From an uncultured Eubacteriales bacterium (GTDB lineage Bacteria; Bacillota; Clostridia; Christensenellales; Aristaeellaceae), in the NCBI GenBank assembly GCA_902790175.1, contig CADAQZ010000014.1, positions 1 to 64,000 on the forward strand: a stretch of DNA of 64,000 nt, given 5' to 3'. Numbering within the stretch: position 1 is the stretch's first letter; each line of letters begins with the position of its first letter. Below are positions 1 through 8,018 of this stretch, piece by piece. The notes under the pieces were generated by a model. The model was given only the letters and a program-made list of their open reading frames with translations, searched no databases and was not told the origin of the DNA. The translations under genes and the position numbers were made by a program.

Positions 1-22
1 GGGAACCGCCTTTGCGATTCCC
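1..22 (-). terminator. rplS terminator hairpin
   Basis: On the minus strand a nine-pair stem (GGGAATCGC / GCGGTTCCC, one G-T pair) with an AAAG loop lies about 18 bases past the rplS stop. The T-run that would follow falls outside the window, so it is a likely but not fully visible terminator. Confidence 0.5.
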
Positions 23-39
23 GATGGTGGTCCGGAAAA

Positions 40-384
40 TTAAGTCCTTTCCTTGACCTTGGCCGCCTTGCCGCTGCGCTCGCGCAGGTAGTACAGCTTC
101 GCGCGACGAACCTTGCCGCGACGCACGACCTTGATGCTGTCCACGCGGGGGCTGTGCAGCGGGAACGTGCGCTCGACGCCGATGCCGTAAGACACGCGGC
201 GGACAGTGAACGTCTCGCGGACAGAGCCGTTGCGGCGGGCGATGACCACGCCTTCAAAGGCCTGCAGGCGCTCGCGGGAGCCTTCGACAACCTTCACCTG
301 AACGCGCACGGTATCGCCGATCGCGAACTGGGGGATGTCCTTCTTGAGCTGGGCGCTCTCAATGGAACGGATGATCTCATTCAT
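40..384 (-). CDS. rplS: 50S ribosomal protein L19
   Basis: This 114-residue protein is ribosomal protein L19, a component of the large subunit near the inter-subunit bridge. The full family pattern is visible: N-terminal helix with [15 protein letters not shown], then the beta-barrel part ([26 protein letters not shown]) and the basic C-terminus with [15 protein letters not shown]. Length is normal. The start is preceded by AAAGGAGG. It follows trmD in the usual rimM-trmD-rplS order, but it also has its own promoter in the gap upstream, so it can be made independently of the modification enzymes. Confidence 0.97.
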   Translation of the reverse strand: MNEIIRSIESAQLKKDIPQFAIGDTVRVQVKVVEGSRERLQAFEGVVIARRNGSVRETFTVRRVSYGIGVERTFPLHSPRVDSIKVVRRGKVRRAKLYYLRERSGKAAKVKERT

Positions 385-453
385 GCGAATTTCCTCCTTT
401 CCTCTCCAGGACGTTCATGCTGGCCTTGCCACAGAGGACCGTCCGATCTCAAC
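385..453 (-). promoter_or_regulatory. rplS 5' leader
   Basis: About 70 transcribed bases separate the rplS promoter from its start codon. In other Firmicutes an L19 leader RNA in this position is known as an autoregulatory site. Here I can see complementary CCTC/GAGG segments but could not confirm the Rfam L19 leader consensus, so the regulatory role is inference from position. Confidence 0.3.
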
Positions 454-459
454 TTGTCC

Positions 460-488
460 ATTATACCACGCAGTCAGGCGGAAGGCAA
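460..488 (-). promoter_or_regulatory. Sigma-A promoter of rplS
   Basis: On the minus strand TTGCCT (483-488) and a perfect TATAAT (460-465) are separated by 17 bases. It lies between trmD and rplS. Confidence 0.75.
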
Positions 489-500
489 TGTCATTTTGTG

Positions 501-1661
501 TTAAACTTCTCCGTCCACCGCCGCATTTCGGGCGAAATACGGCCCCTTTCCGGGCCTGCCGGTGTGGACGAGGGTGCGCGTCAACGCCGCGTCCGCGAGG
601 ATGAACGGGCCAAGGCCGGCGAGGGCGTGGGGCGCGAGGTTCCCCGCGCGGTACAGCAGCCGCTCGTCCGGCAGGTACAGAAAGCCGCTTTCGAGCAGCT
701 GCTCGTCCCATGCCTGAACTGCTTCTTCGCCCTCGACGAACGCCGGGATGAAGCCCATCGAAAACGCCTGCCACAGGTAGCCCACGTGCCGCCGCCCGGA
801 GACGCACTGCTTCCGGGCCGCCTTGCGGCTCTCCTCGGGCACGAACGCGGAAAGCCACTGCTTGGGCCACAGGTCGACGGCCTGCATGTCCTGCCGCTTC
901 AGGCAAAGATCGCCCAGACCTGCCTCGATTTCCCGCGCGCGCGTAAGTCGTGAAAGCAGTTCCTTGTCGGCATCCGTCAGCGGCGCGGATTCCAGCAGTT
1001 CCGGCCTGCGCTGAAGCGTCAGCGCCAGCGACTGCTCCCGCCGCCATGCGACGATGTCGGCGTGGTTGCCGCCCAGCAGCACGTCCGGCACCGGTTCGCC
1101 TCGAAAGTCCGCCGGCCGGGTGTACTGCGGATACTCCAACAGCCCCGTCGTGAAGCTCTCATCCTCGCTGGATTCGTCCGAGCCCAGCACGCCGGGCACC
1201 AGCCGCGCCACCGCGTCGATCACCACCAGCGCGCCGAGCTCGCCGCCGGTGAGCACGTAATCGCCGATGGAGAGCTCCTCGTCGATCACGGCGTCCAGCG
1301 CGCGCTGATCCACGCCCTCGTAGTGGCCGCAGAGCAGCGCCAGCTCGTCCTCCTTCGCCAGTTCCTCCACGACCTTCTGCGTCAGCGTCCGCCCCCGGGG
1401 GGACAGGTACACGCGCCTGCCCTTGTAGCCCGCGGGCAGGTTCGCGGCGAAGGCGTCCACGATGGGCTGGGCCGCCATCACCATGCCCGCGCCGCCGCCG
1501 AACGGGTAGTCGTCGGTGTTGCGGTGCTTGTCCTCGGAGTACGCGCGGATGTCGATCAGCTCCACGTCGATCAGGCCCGCCGAGATGGCGCGCCCGAGGA
1601 TGCTCGCGCCCAGCATGGGCCTGAGCATGTCCGGAAACAGCGTAAAGACCTTAATCCTCAT
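501..1661 (-). CDS. trmD: tRNA (guanine37-N1)-methyltransferase TrmD with C-terminal DUF4275-like domain
   Basis: TrmD methylates G37 next to the anticodon using S-adenosylmethionine through a trefoil-knot fold. Residues 1 to about 240 match the family: MRIKVFTLFPDM, DDYPFGGGAGMVM, LLCGHYEGVDQR, ELSIGDYVLTGGE and the C-terminal helical part EYPQYTRP. The protein is 386 residues, about 140 longer than usual. The extra part has YLWQAFS, VEGEEAVQAWDEQ and KGPYFAR, a spacing I recall from DUF4275 proteins; function unknown. The start chosen (1661) overlaps the rimM stop by 11 bases, giving translational coupling. A longer upstream start would put unrelated residues before MRIK and is rejected. 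Confidence 0.93.
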   Translation of the reverse strand: MRIKVFTLFPDMLRPMLGASILGRAISAGLIDVELIDIRAYSEDKHRNTDDYPFGGGAGMVMAAQPIVDAFAANLPAGYKGRRVYLSPRGRTLTQKVVEELAKEDELALLCGHYEGVDQRALDAVIDEELSIGDYVLTGGELGALVVIDAVARLVPGVLGSDESSEDESFTTGLLEYPQYTRPADFRGEPVPDVLLGGNHADIVAWRREQSLALTLQRRPELLESAPLTDADKELLSRLTRAREIEAGLGDLCLKRQDMQAVDLWPKQWLSAFVPEESRKAARKQCVSGRRHVGYLWQAFSMGFIPAFVEGEEAVQAWDEQLLESGFLYLPDERLLYRAGNLAPHALAGLGPFILADAALTRTLVHTGRPGKGPYFARNAAVDGEV

Positions 1662-2178
1662 CGAACACCGCCACCTCGTCCAGCCGCTTGCCATCCAGGC
1701 GCATCTCGCCCTTCTCCAGGTCCACCGCCAGCACCACGCTCTTCAGCGCCGGCACCAGTACCTCGCCCAGCGGTCCCTTGAACACGTACACGTCGTTGCC
1801 GCCGGGCTGCATCACGTCCGTGAGCTTCCCCAGGTCGCGCCCGTCGTCCACGACGCCGCGCAGGCCGTACAGGTCGGTCAGGAAGTTGCTGTCCGCGTCC
1901 AGGTCGACGGCGTGCGCGCGGTCGATGTAGAGGAGCGTGCCGCGCAGCTTCTCCGCCGCGTCGCGGTCTGAAATGCCTTCCACGTTCATGAACACGGCGT
2001 CCGCGCCGAGCCGGTTGACGCGGATCTGCATCGGCGCGTAGCCGCCGTCCCTCTCGATGTACACCGTCTCCAGTCCCTCGAAGCGCGACGGGTCGCAGGT
2101 GCAGGGCCGCACCTTCACCTCGCCCCGCACGCCCTGCGGCTTGGTGATTTCTCCGATCATCAGGTATTCAGAAAGCAT
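1651..2178 (-). CDS. rimM: 16S rRNA processing protein RimM
   Basis: RimM assists late maturation of the 30S head domain by binding S19. The 175-residue protein has the family start (YLMIGEITKPQGVRGEVKV), the central VEGISDRDAAEKLRGTLLYI segment and the PRC-barrel C-terminal half ending in EVLVPALKSVV. The ATG at 2178 has GGAGGA eight to thirteen bases upstream, while the longer open frame reads through its own promoter and is rejected. In many Firmicutes rpsP and a KH-domain gene precede rimM; here the operon instead starts with rimM, divergent from a secreted protein. Confidence 0.95.
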   Translation of the reverse strand: MLSEYLMIGEITKPQGVRGEVKVRPCTCDPSRFEGLETVYIERDGGYAPMQIRVNRLGADAVFMNVEGISDRDAAEKLRGTLLYIDRAHAVDLDADSNFLTDLYGLRGVVDDGRDLGKLTDVMQPGGNDVYVFKGPLGEVLVPALKSVVLAVDLEKGEMRLDGKRLDEVAVFDED

Positions 2179-2218
2179 GTGGTCTCCTCCGCTCGTCGAT
2201 CTGCGTTCCATTTCCACC

Positions 2219-2247
2219 ATTATAGCGGGAAAAGGCAGAAAAAGCAA
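2219..2247 (-). promoter_or_regulatory. Sigma-A promoter of rimM-trmD
   Basis: Minus strand TTGCTT (2242-2247), 17-base spacer, perfect TATAAT (2219-2224). It is back to back with the promoter of the plus-strand SH3 gene. Confidence 0.75.
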
Positions 2248-2266
2248 ATACAGATTGGCACGCGAA

Positions 2267-2296
2267 TTGACAGGACAGAGCGATCGGAAGTATAAT
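2267..2296 (+). promoter_or_regulatory. Sigma-A promoter of secreted SH3 gene
   Basis: Perfect TTGACA (2267-2272) and TATAAT (2291-2296) with an 18-base spacer. Confidence 0.8.
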
Positions 2297-2347
2297 AAGA
2301 ACAGATTAAACGTCGACAACAACGACGCGGCGGGGGAGGGCTTGCAC

Positions 2348-3388
2348 GTGAAGAGGATCTGTCTGTTGCTGGCGGTCATGCTGGCCGTGATGGCGCCGGC
2401 CATGGCCGAGACCACCTGGTACGGCACGATGATGGTCGATCACTGCGACGAGTGGGTGTCGCTGCGCGACGGCCCCGGCACCGGCTGCGACCGCATCGCG
2501 AAGGTGCCGCTCTACGCCATCGTGACGGATGCAGAGCATGACGAGTTCTGCGGCGACTTCATCTACTGCAATTACGACGGCCAATACGGCTACATCCTCG
2601 CGAAGTACCTCGAGCCGTGGGCGGACCCGGAGCTGGAGGCGAGCGCCCGCTTCGCCAGCGACCAGGGCTTCTCCTTCGACTACGACGCCTCCGTGCTGGC
2701 GGTGGACGCCGATGGCTCCGAGGGCGGCCAAAGCCTGATGCTCCGTCCCGCCGAAAGCGACGACGCGGCGTACCTGGAGATCATGACCGCCGAGAGTGTG
2801 GGCATGCTGCCGTCGCGCTTCCTGGCGCTCAACGCCCCGGCGGACGTGACCTACGAGGCGGGCGAGACCGCGGACGGCTCGCCGGTGCACTGGTTCCAGG
2901 CGCTCGACGAGGACGACCCGGACGTCATCCGCGTCTGCTACGCCGTGGACGGCCCCGACGAAGGGCTGGTCGCGCTCGGCGCGTGCCCGTTCGTGGGCGG
3001 GGGCAACTGGGTCGCGCAGTTCACCGCCGCGGTGTTCTCCATCACATTCGGAGCGCCCGCGCCGCTGAGGATCGACTGGGCCGAGGCGACGCCGAACGCG
3101 ACGGTCGTGGACGAGGACGGCGAGTACGTGACGATCATGGCGGACGAGCCCGTCTCGGACGTCGCGCTGCTTTCGCTGGAGTTCAGGGGCGGAGAGCCGC
3201 CGTTCGACGCGATGGATCTCTTTGAGCGCGACGGCATCGGCCCGGACGATCCGCTGGTCGTGAAGATCGCGTTCCCCGGAGACATCCCCAGCTACGGCGT
3301 CCGCTACACCGACGCCCGGGGACAGGCGCGCCGATGCGCCATCGAGCTGAGCGGCTACGACGGATCGCTGCTGCTGGTCGATTTCTGA
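2348..3388 (+). CDS. Secreted SH3-domain protein
   Basis: A 346-residue exported protein of unknown role. Residues 1-20 form a signal peptide (KRICLLLAVMLAVM then APAMA). Residues about 25-85 are a bacterial SH3-like domain: VDHCDEWVSLRDGPGT, then KVPLYAIV, then YNGQYGYI-type sequence (YDGQYGYILAKYLEP). The remaining 260 residues are acidic and beta-rich with no recognised domain. The likely start is GTG at 2348, eight to ten bases after GGGGAGGG; TTG at 2342 is the alternative. Bacterial SH3 domains usually bind peptidoglycan or cell-surface ligands, so a cell-envelope sensor or binding role is inferred. A protein of the same plan lies at 60312. Confidence 0.8.
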   Translation: MKRICLLLAVMLAVMAPAMAETTWYGTMMVDHCDEWVSLRDGPGTGCDRIAKVPLYAIVTDAEHDEFCGDFIYCNYDGQYGYILAKYLEPWADPELEASARFASDQGFSFDYDASVLAVDADGSEGGQSLMLRPAESDDAAYLEIMTAESVGMLPSRFLALNAPADVTYEAGETADGSPVHWFQALDEDDPDVIRVCYAVDGPDEGLVALGACPFVGGGNWVAQFTAAVFSITFGAPAPLRIDWAEATPNATVVDEDGEYVTIMADEPVSDVALLSLEFRGGEPPFDAMDLFERDGIGPDDPLVVKIAFPGDIPSYGVRYTDARGQARRCAIELSGYDGSLLLVDF

Positions 3389-3408
3389 GCAAACTGCCGG
3401 ATTTTCCC

Positions 3409-3437
3409 TTTTCAAACGGCGCTTAGTATGCTATAAT
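3409..3437 (+). promoter_or_regulatory. Extended -10 promoter of APC permease
   Basis: TTTTCA (3409-3414), 17 bases, then TGC-TATAAT with perfect -10 at 3432-3437. The transcript has a leader of roughly 80 bases. Confidence 0.65.
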
Positions 3438-3526
3438 CACTCTATGATGATTCGGATGCCGGGCCGACGCTCCTGAATGGGCCCGGACAGCGCAACGACG
3501 GCGGCAAAGCCAGCGGAGGCATGGAT

Positions 3527-5194
3527 ATGGAAGGCAACAGAATCAACAACGAGTACGACAGATACCTATCCCCCCTGGACGTGTGGGCCATCGCCTTCGG
3601 CTGTACCGTGGGCTGGGGCGCGTTCATGATGCCCGGCTCCACCTTCCTGCCCGTGGCCGGTCCGCTGGGCACGGTGATCGCCATGGCCATCAGCGTGGCG
3701 ATCATGCTGGTCATCGGCGCGAACTTCTTTTACCTGATGCGCCACAAGCCCGGCACGGGCGGCGTGTACGCCTACACGAAGGAGGCCTTCGGTCGGGAGC
3801 ACGCCTTCCTGTGCGCCTGGTTCCTCTCGCTATCCTATTTGACGATCCTGTTCATGAACGCCACGTCGCTGTTTCTGGTCATCCGCATGGTGTTCGGCCG
3901 GAGCCTGCAGATCGGCTACTACCACTACAACATCGCCGGGAACGACATCTTCATGGGCGAGGTCGGCGCGTCGATCGTGGCGCTGGCCAGCGTCGGCCTG
4001 ATGTTCATCAACGCCAAGCCCTTCCTGCAAAAATTCCAGACGGTCCTGGCGATCCTGCTGCTGGCGGGCGTGGTGGCCATCGCGGCGGTGTGCCTGCCGC
4101 GATTGCAGCTGGACGGCGGCGTGCAGAGCATGTTCGGCGTGCGCGGCGGAAGCCCCGCCTTCGCGATCTTCTCCATCGTGCTGCTCGCACCCTGGGCATT
4201 CGTGGGCTTCGAGGTCATCTCGCTGGAGACGGCCCACTATGACTTCAAGATCCGCAAGACGCGCTGGATCGTTCTGACGTCGATCCTGCTCAGCGGCCTG
4301 GTCTACATCGCGCTGACGCTCGTGGGCGTCTGCTCCACGCCGGACGGCTACGCCTCCTGGCAGGAGTACATCCTGGGCCTGGACGCGCTGGACGGCGTGC
4401 AGGCGGTGCCCACGTTCTTCGCCACGAAGTCGATCATGGGCAGCGGCGGCCTGTTCCTGATGGCCATCGCCGCGCTGGCTGCCATCCTCACGGGCATGAT
4501 CGCGGCCTACCGCGCCACGACCCGCGTGCTCTCCACGATGGCGGAGGACCGCATCCTCTCCGAGAAGTTCTCCAAGACCACCTACAGCATCCTCACGATC
4601 ATGGTCGTCTCCATCGCGATCTCCATCTTCGGCCGGAACACGCTGGAGTGCTTCATGGAACTGACGGCGCTGGGCGCGATCATCGGCTTTGGCTACACGT
4701 CCGCTTCCGCGTGGCGGCTGGCGAAGAGGTCGGGCCATCGCCGCTTCGTCGTGACGGGCGTCGTGGGAACGATCATCTCCGCGGCGTTCGCCGTGGTGCA
4801 GCTGATCCCGAGGCTGACGATGCTGGAGACGATGAGCGCCAACGCCTTCCTGCTCCTGACGCTGTGGTGCCTGCTGGGCTTCCTGTTCTACATGCGCATC
4901 GTGACGCGCTCGAAGTCCGCGGTCTTCAGCGGCACGTCCACCACCAGCGTGGTGATGTTCGCGCTGCTGCTCTACTCGGCGGTGATGTGGCTCGGCAAGA
5001 AGCTGATGGCCGCCGGGAGCGTGCAGGAGATCCACGAGATGCTCCGGCTGGAGGGCGGGATCATGCTCGGGGTGATCTTCATCGCGCTGGGCGTGATGCT
5101 CTACATACAGAACCTGGCGCACAGGAAGCAGAACGCGCTGTCCGCGCCCCGCGCCACGGAGGAGGCAAAGCCGGACCCCGACGACGCGGCCTGA
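3527..5194 (+). CDS. APC-family amino acid permease
   Basis: A 555-residue integral membrane transporter of the amino acid-polyamine-organocation superfamily. It opens with a cytoplasmic DRYLSPLDVWAIAFG and the helix-1 unwound glycine motif (GWGAFMMPGSTF), followed by about twelve hydrophobic segments, including GTGGVYAYTKEAFG after helix 2 and FVGFEVISLE in helix 6, typical of the family. The substrate cannot be read from sequence; an amino acid is likely. Of two in-frame ATGs, 3527 is seven bases after GGAGG, while 3521 is one base after it. The C-terminus is charged. The gene is monocistronic, with a promoter in front and a strong terminator behind. Confidence 0.9.
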   Translation: MEGNRINNEYDRYLSPLDVWAIAFGCTVGWGAFMMPGSTFLPVAGPLGTVIAMAISVAIMLVIGANFFYLMRHKPGTGGVYAYTKEAFGREHAFLCAWFLSLSYLTILFMNATSLFLVIRMVFGRSLQIGYYHYNIAGNDIFMGEVGASIVALASVGLMFINAKPFLQKFQTVLAILLLAGVVAIAAVCLPRLQLDGGVQSMFGVRGGSPAFAIFSIVLLAPWAFVGFEVISLETAHYDFKIRKTRWIVLTSILLSGLVYIALTLVGVCSTPDGYASWQEYILGLDALDGVQAVPTFFATKSIMGSGGLFLMAIAALAAILTGMIAAYRATTRVLSTMAEDRILSEKFSKTTYSILTIMVVSIAISIFGRNTLECFMELTALGAIIGFGYTSASAWRLAKRSGHRRFVVTGVVGTIISAAFAVVQLIPRLTMLETMSANAFLLLTLWCLLGFLFYMRIVTRSKSAVFSGTSTTSVVMFALLLYSAVMWLGKKLMAAGSVQEIHEMLRLEGGIMLGVIFIALGVMLYIQNLAHRKQNALSAPRATEEAKPDPDDAA

Positions 5195-5218
5195 CGGAAA
5201 GCAAAACGACACAGCCCG

Positions 5219-5249
5219 GCGGGGGCGGCGCAAAGCCGCCCCCGCTTTT
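5219..5249 (+). terminator. Intrinsic terminator of APC permease
   Basis: Eleven-pair perfect GC stem (5219-5229 with 5235-5245), five-base loop, followed by TTTT. Confidence 0.85.
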
Positions 5250-5282
5250 CCGTGCCCGCCACAAAACTTTATCCATTCTTCC

Positions 5283-5311
5283 TTGAATATACGCGGGCGC
5301 CGATATACAAT
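5283..5311 (+). promoter_or_regulatory. Sigma-A promoter of ACT/UPF0210 operon
   Basis: TTGAAT (5283-5288), 17-base spacer, TACAAT (5306-5311). Confidence 0.7.
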
Positions 5312-5342
5312 GATAGCGACTATTGAACGGGAGGTTCATCCC

Positions 5343-5624
5343 ATGAACGAGATGAAGAAAGCGGTCATCAGCGTGCTGGGCACGGACAAGAAGGGCATCA
5401 TCGCGCAGGTGAGCCGGATACTGTACGAAAACGACGCGAACATCCTCGACATCAGCCAGACCATCGTCTCAGGGCTGTTCAGCATGATCCTGATCGCGGA
5501 CGTGTCCAGCGGGGCGTGCTCGTTCGACGCGTTGAAGACGGAGCTGGACGCGCTGGGCGATCGCATCGGCGTGCAGATCCGCATCCAGCGCAGCGAGATC
5601 TTCGAGGCGATGCACCAAATCTGA
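5343..5624 (+). CDS. ACT-domain protein (UPF0237 type)
   Basis: A 93-residue stand-alone ACT domain. The fold signature is clear: KKAVISVLGTDKKGIIAQVSRIL, then ANILDISQTIV and FSMILIADVS, ending in a charged helix and RIQRSEIFEAMHQI. ACT domains bind amino acids or other small effectors as regulatory units. The start at 5343 is eight bases after GGGAGG; the longer frame would begin upstream of the promoter -10. This family is commonly found directly in front of the UPF0210 gene, as here (152 bases apart), so the two are probably functional partners. A hairpin overlaps its stop codon (ATCTGATTT at 5619-5627 with AAATCAGAT at 5638-5646). Confidence 0.9.
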   Translation: MNEMKKAVISVLGTDKKGIIAQVSRILYENDANILDISQTIVSGLFSMILIADVSSGACSFDALKTELDALGDRIGVQIRIQRSEIFEAMHQI

Positions 5625-5650
5625 TTTATCTGCGGACAAATCAGATTCAG

Positions 5651-5737
5651 GGAGTAGGGACAGGGGAGTAGGGAGTAGGGGAGGCTGAAAAAGGCGGCAG
5701 CCACTATTCCTACTCCCTACTCCCTACTGCCTACTCC
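5651..5737. repeat. Inverted GGAGTAG 7-mer arrays
   Basis: Four tandem heptamers (GGAGTAG, GGACAGG, GGAGTAG, GGAGTAG; 5651-5678) are followed after about 30 bases by four heptamers of the complementary strand (CTACTCC, CTACTCC, CTACTGC, CTACTCC; 5710-5737). Together they can fold into a long hairpin between the ACT gene and UPF0210. The same family in the same arrangement occurs at 46596-46675. Confidence 0.9.
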
Positions 5738-5776
5738 CTCGATCGACCATTCACCCAATTCAAAGGAGCTTTTCCC

Positions 5777-7135
5777 ATGCACATGATCAACACCTCTGAA
5801 ATCCTGGAAACCCTGAACATGATCGACCACCAGAAGCTGGACGTGCGCACGATCACGATGGGCATATCGCTCTTGTCCTGCATGACCGACGACGAGGACA
5901 AGCTGGCGAACAACATATACGACCTGATCACCCGCCGCGCCGAGCACCTCGTGGCGGTGGGCCGGGCCATCGAGCGCGACTATGGCGTGCCGATCGTGAA
6001 CAAGCGCATCTCCGTGACGCCCGCGGCGCTGGTGACGGGCGCGATCCAGAACCCCGTGAAGGTCGCCCGCGCGCTGGACCGGGCCGCGAAGGCCACCGGC
6101 GTGGACTTCATCGGCGGCTATTCTGCGCTGGTGCAAAAGGGCATGACCGAGGCCGACAGGCGGCTGATCGAGTCCATCCCCGAGGCGCTTTCCGAGACGG
6201 ACTTCCTTTGCTCGTCCATCAACGTGGGCTCCACCCGCGCGGGCATCAACATGGACGCCGTGCGCCTGATGGGCGAGGTGGTGAAGCAGACCGCCGCGAA
6301 CACCGCTGACAACGGTGGGCTCGGCTGCGCGAAGCTGGTGGTGTTCTGCAACGCCGTGGAGGACAACCCCTTCATGGCCGGCGCGTTCCATGGCCCCGGC
6401 GAGGGCGACTGCGCAGTGAGCGTGGGCGTCAGCGGCCCGGGCGTGGTGAAGGTGGCGCTGGAGGGCGTGAAGGGCGCGCCGTTTGACGAGGTGGCCGAGA
6501 CCATCAAGCGCACGGCGTTCCACATCACGCGCGTGGGCCAGCTGGTGGCCCGCGAGGCCAGCCGGAGGCTGGGCGTGCCGTTTGGCATCGTGGACCTGTC
6601 GCTCGCGCCGACGCCCGCGGTGGGCGACTCCGTGGCGGCGATCCTGGAGGAGATGGGCCTGGAGGTCTGCGGCGGCCACGGCACCACCGCGGCGCTGGCG
6701 CTCTTAAACGACGCGGTGAAGAAGGGCGGCGTGATGGCCTCGTCCCACGTGGGCGGGCTGTCCGGCGCGTTCATCCCCGTGTCGGAGGACATCGGCATGA
6801 TCCAGGCCGCCGAGCGCGGCGCGCTGAGCCTGGAAAAGCTGGAGGCCATGACCTGCGTCTGCTCGGTGGGCCTGGACATGATCGCCATTCCCGGCGACAC
6901 CCCCGCCGAGACCATCGCCGCCATCATCGCGGACGAGGCCGCCATCGGCATGGTGAACAACAAGACCACCGCCGTGCGCGTGATCCCCGCCCCCGGCAAG
7001 AAGGTGGGCGACAGCGTCGAGTTCGGCGGGCTGCTGGGCCACGCGCCCGTCATCCCCGTGCGCGAATTTTCCGCCGCCGAATTCATCCGCCGCGGCGGCA
7101 GGATCCCTGCGCCGCTGCACAGCCTGAGGAATTAG
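5777..7135 (+). CDS. PFL-family UPF0210 protein (DUF711)
   Basis: A 452-residue protein of the UPF0210/DUF711 family, distantly related in fold to pyruvate formate-lyase-type proteins but without a proven reaction. Family segments include [59 protein letters not shown] and [19 protein letters not shown]. The ATG at 5777 is eight bases after AAGGAG; a second ATG two codons later is spaced less well. It follows an ACT-domain gene, the usual pairing. Its stop codon TAG forms the first bases of a tandem heptamer array. Confidence 0.9.
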   Translation: MHMINTSEILETLNMIDHQKLDVRTITMGISLLSCMTDDEDKLANNIYDLITRRAEHLVAVGRAIERDYGVPIVNKRISVTPAALVTGAIQNPVKVARALDRAAKATGVDFIGGYSALVQKGMTEADRRLIESIPEALSETDFLCSSINVGSTRAGINMDAVRLMGEVVKQTAANTADNGGLGCAKLVVFCNAVEDNPFMAGAFHGPGEGDCAVSVGVSGPGVVKVALEGVKGAPFDEVAETIKRTAFHITRVGQLVAREASRRLGVPFGIVDLSLAPTPAVGDSVAAILEEMGLEVCGGHGTTAALALLNDAVKKGGVMASSHVGGLSGAFIPVSEDIGMIQAAERGALSLEKLEAMTCVCSVGLDMIAIPGDTPAETIAAIIADEAAIGMVNNKTTAVRVIPAPGKKVGDSVEFGGLLGHAPVIPVREFSAAEFIRRGGRIPAPLHSLRN

Positions 7136-7238
7136 AGTGGAGAGTGGAGAGTTGAGAGTGGAGAGTTGAGAGTGGAGAGTTGAGAGTGGAGTGTGGAGAG
7201 TGGAGTGTGGAGTTAGAAGAGTTAGGAGTTAGGAGTTG
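7134..7238 (+). repeat. AGAGTGG tandem 7-mer array
   Basis: Fifteen consecutive heptamers in perfect register, beginning AGAGTGG, AGAGTGG, AGAGTTG and then alternating AGAGTGG/AGAGTTG (a 14-base higher period), drifting to GGAGTTA, GGAGTTG. The first unit overlaps the UPF0210 stop codon TAG (7133-7135). The rest of the gap to 7408 holds the shared tail ATGGCCGCTGCCGCGCG and a palindromic element, with no gene. Confidence 0.95.
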
Positions 7239-7261
7239 ATGGCCGCTGCCGCGCGGTATCC

Positions 7262-7315
7262 AAAAGCCTTCCCCTATGGGGAAGGTGGCTGAGCGAAGCG
7301 AGGCCGGATGAGGTC
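7262..7315 (+). repeat. Double-hairpin palindromic element, copy 1
   Basis: Consensus as read from three copies in this window: AAAGCCTTCCCC, short loop, GGGGAAGGTG, a second hairpin of variable sequence, then CGGATGAGG. Here hairpin 1 pairs 7267-7274 with 7278-7285. Other copies: 20027-20093 and, inside a gene, 63112-63167. Confidence 0.8.
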
Positions 7316-7408
7316 GTCCCCGTTCTCCGTAGGGGCGGCGATGCGGCGGAAGGTCTGCCCCCGCGCCCGCCCTTGCCCCGCGTCATACCAACCCATCGGA
7401 GGTACTGC

Positions 7409-7957
7409 ATGAATGCACCGATCGACATCACCCGTGTCGTGCTGAAAACCGAACGCCTCATCCTGCGCCCGTGGCGCGAAGGCGACCTCGACGACTTCTT
7501 CGAGTACGCCCGCGTGGACGGCGTGGGGCAGATGGCGGGCTGGACGCCGCACGCCAATATCGAAGAATCGAAAAAGATCCTCGACATGTTCATCCGCGAA
7601 AAGAGGACCTTCGCCCTCGAATATGAGGGGAAGGTCGTGGGCTCGCTGGGCCTCGAGACCTACGACGAGTCGCGCTATCCGGAGCTCGGCCTCGATGAAA
7701 AGCGCGGCCGCGAGATCGGCTACGTGCTCTCAAAGGACTACTGGGGCCGCGGCCTGATGACCGAGGCTGTGCGGGCCGTCATTCGCTGGCTGTTCGACGA
7801 GGTGAAGCTGGATTTCATCATCGTCGGCCACTTCACGCGCAACGACCGCTCCCGCCGGGTGATCGAGAAGTGCGGATTTACGTACGTCAAGACCATCCCC
7901 TACGGCACACAGGACGGCCGGACGGAGGAATCGAGGGAGTATATACTATATAAGTGA
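7409..7957 (+). CDS. GNAT N-acetyltransferase, RimJ/RimL type
   Basis: A 182-residue acetyl-CoA-dependent acetyltransferase. It begins with the RimJ/RimL signature LKTERLILRPWREGDLDDFFEYA, and has the acetyl-CoA binding region IGYVLSKDYWGRGLMTEAVRAV and the C-terminal NDRSRRVIEKCGFTYVKT. The substrate (protein N-terminus or small amine) is not deducible. The start at 7409 follows GGAGG by six bases; the longer frame to 7373 lacks a ribosome site. It is followed by its own terminator and converges with the GH94 gene. Confidence 0.9.
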   Translation: MNAPIDITRVVLKTERLILRPWREGDLDDFFEYARVDGVGQMAGWTPHANIEESKKILDMFIREKRTFALEYEGKVVGSLGLETYDESRYPELGLDEKRGREIGYVLSKDYWGRGLMTEAVRAVIRWLFDEVKLDFIIVGHFTRNDRSRRVIEKCGFTYVKTIPYGTQDGRTEESREYILYK

Positions 7958-7967
7958 TTGTATGGAA

Positions 7968-8004
7968 CGAGGGAGCTTTCTTGCGAAAGCTCCCTCGCTG
8001 TTTT
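7968..8004 (+). terminator. Terminator of GNAT gene
   Basis: Thirteen-pair perfect stem (7968-7980 with 7985-7997), loop TTGC, then CTGTTTTA on the plus strand. Confidence 0.8.
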
Positions 8005-8018
8005 ACCGGCTGATCCTA

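Noticed and set aside
7134..7238. CRISPR array
   Set aside because: Units of 7 bases without spacers; no cas genes.
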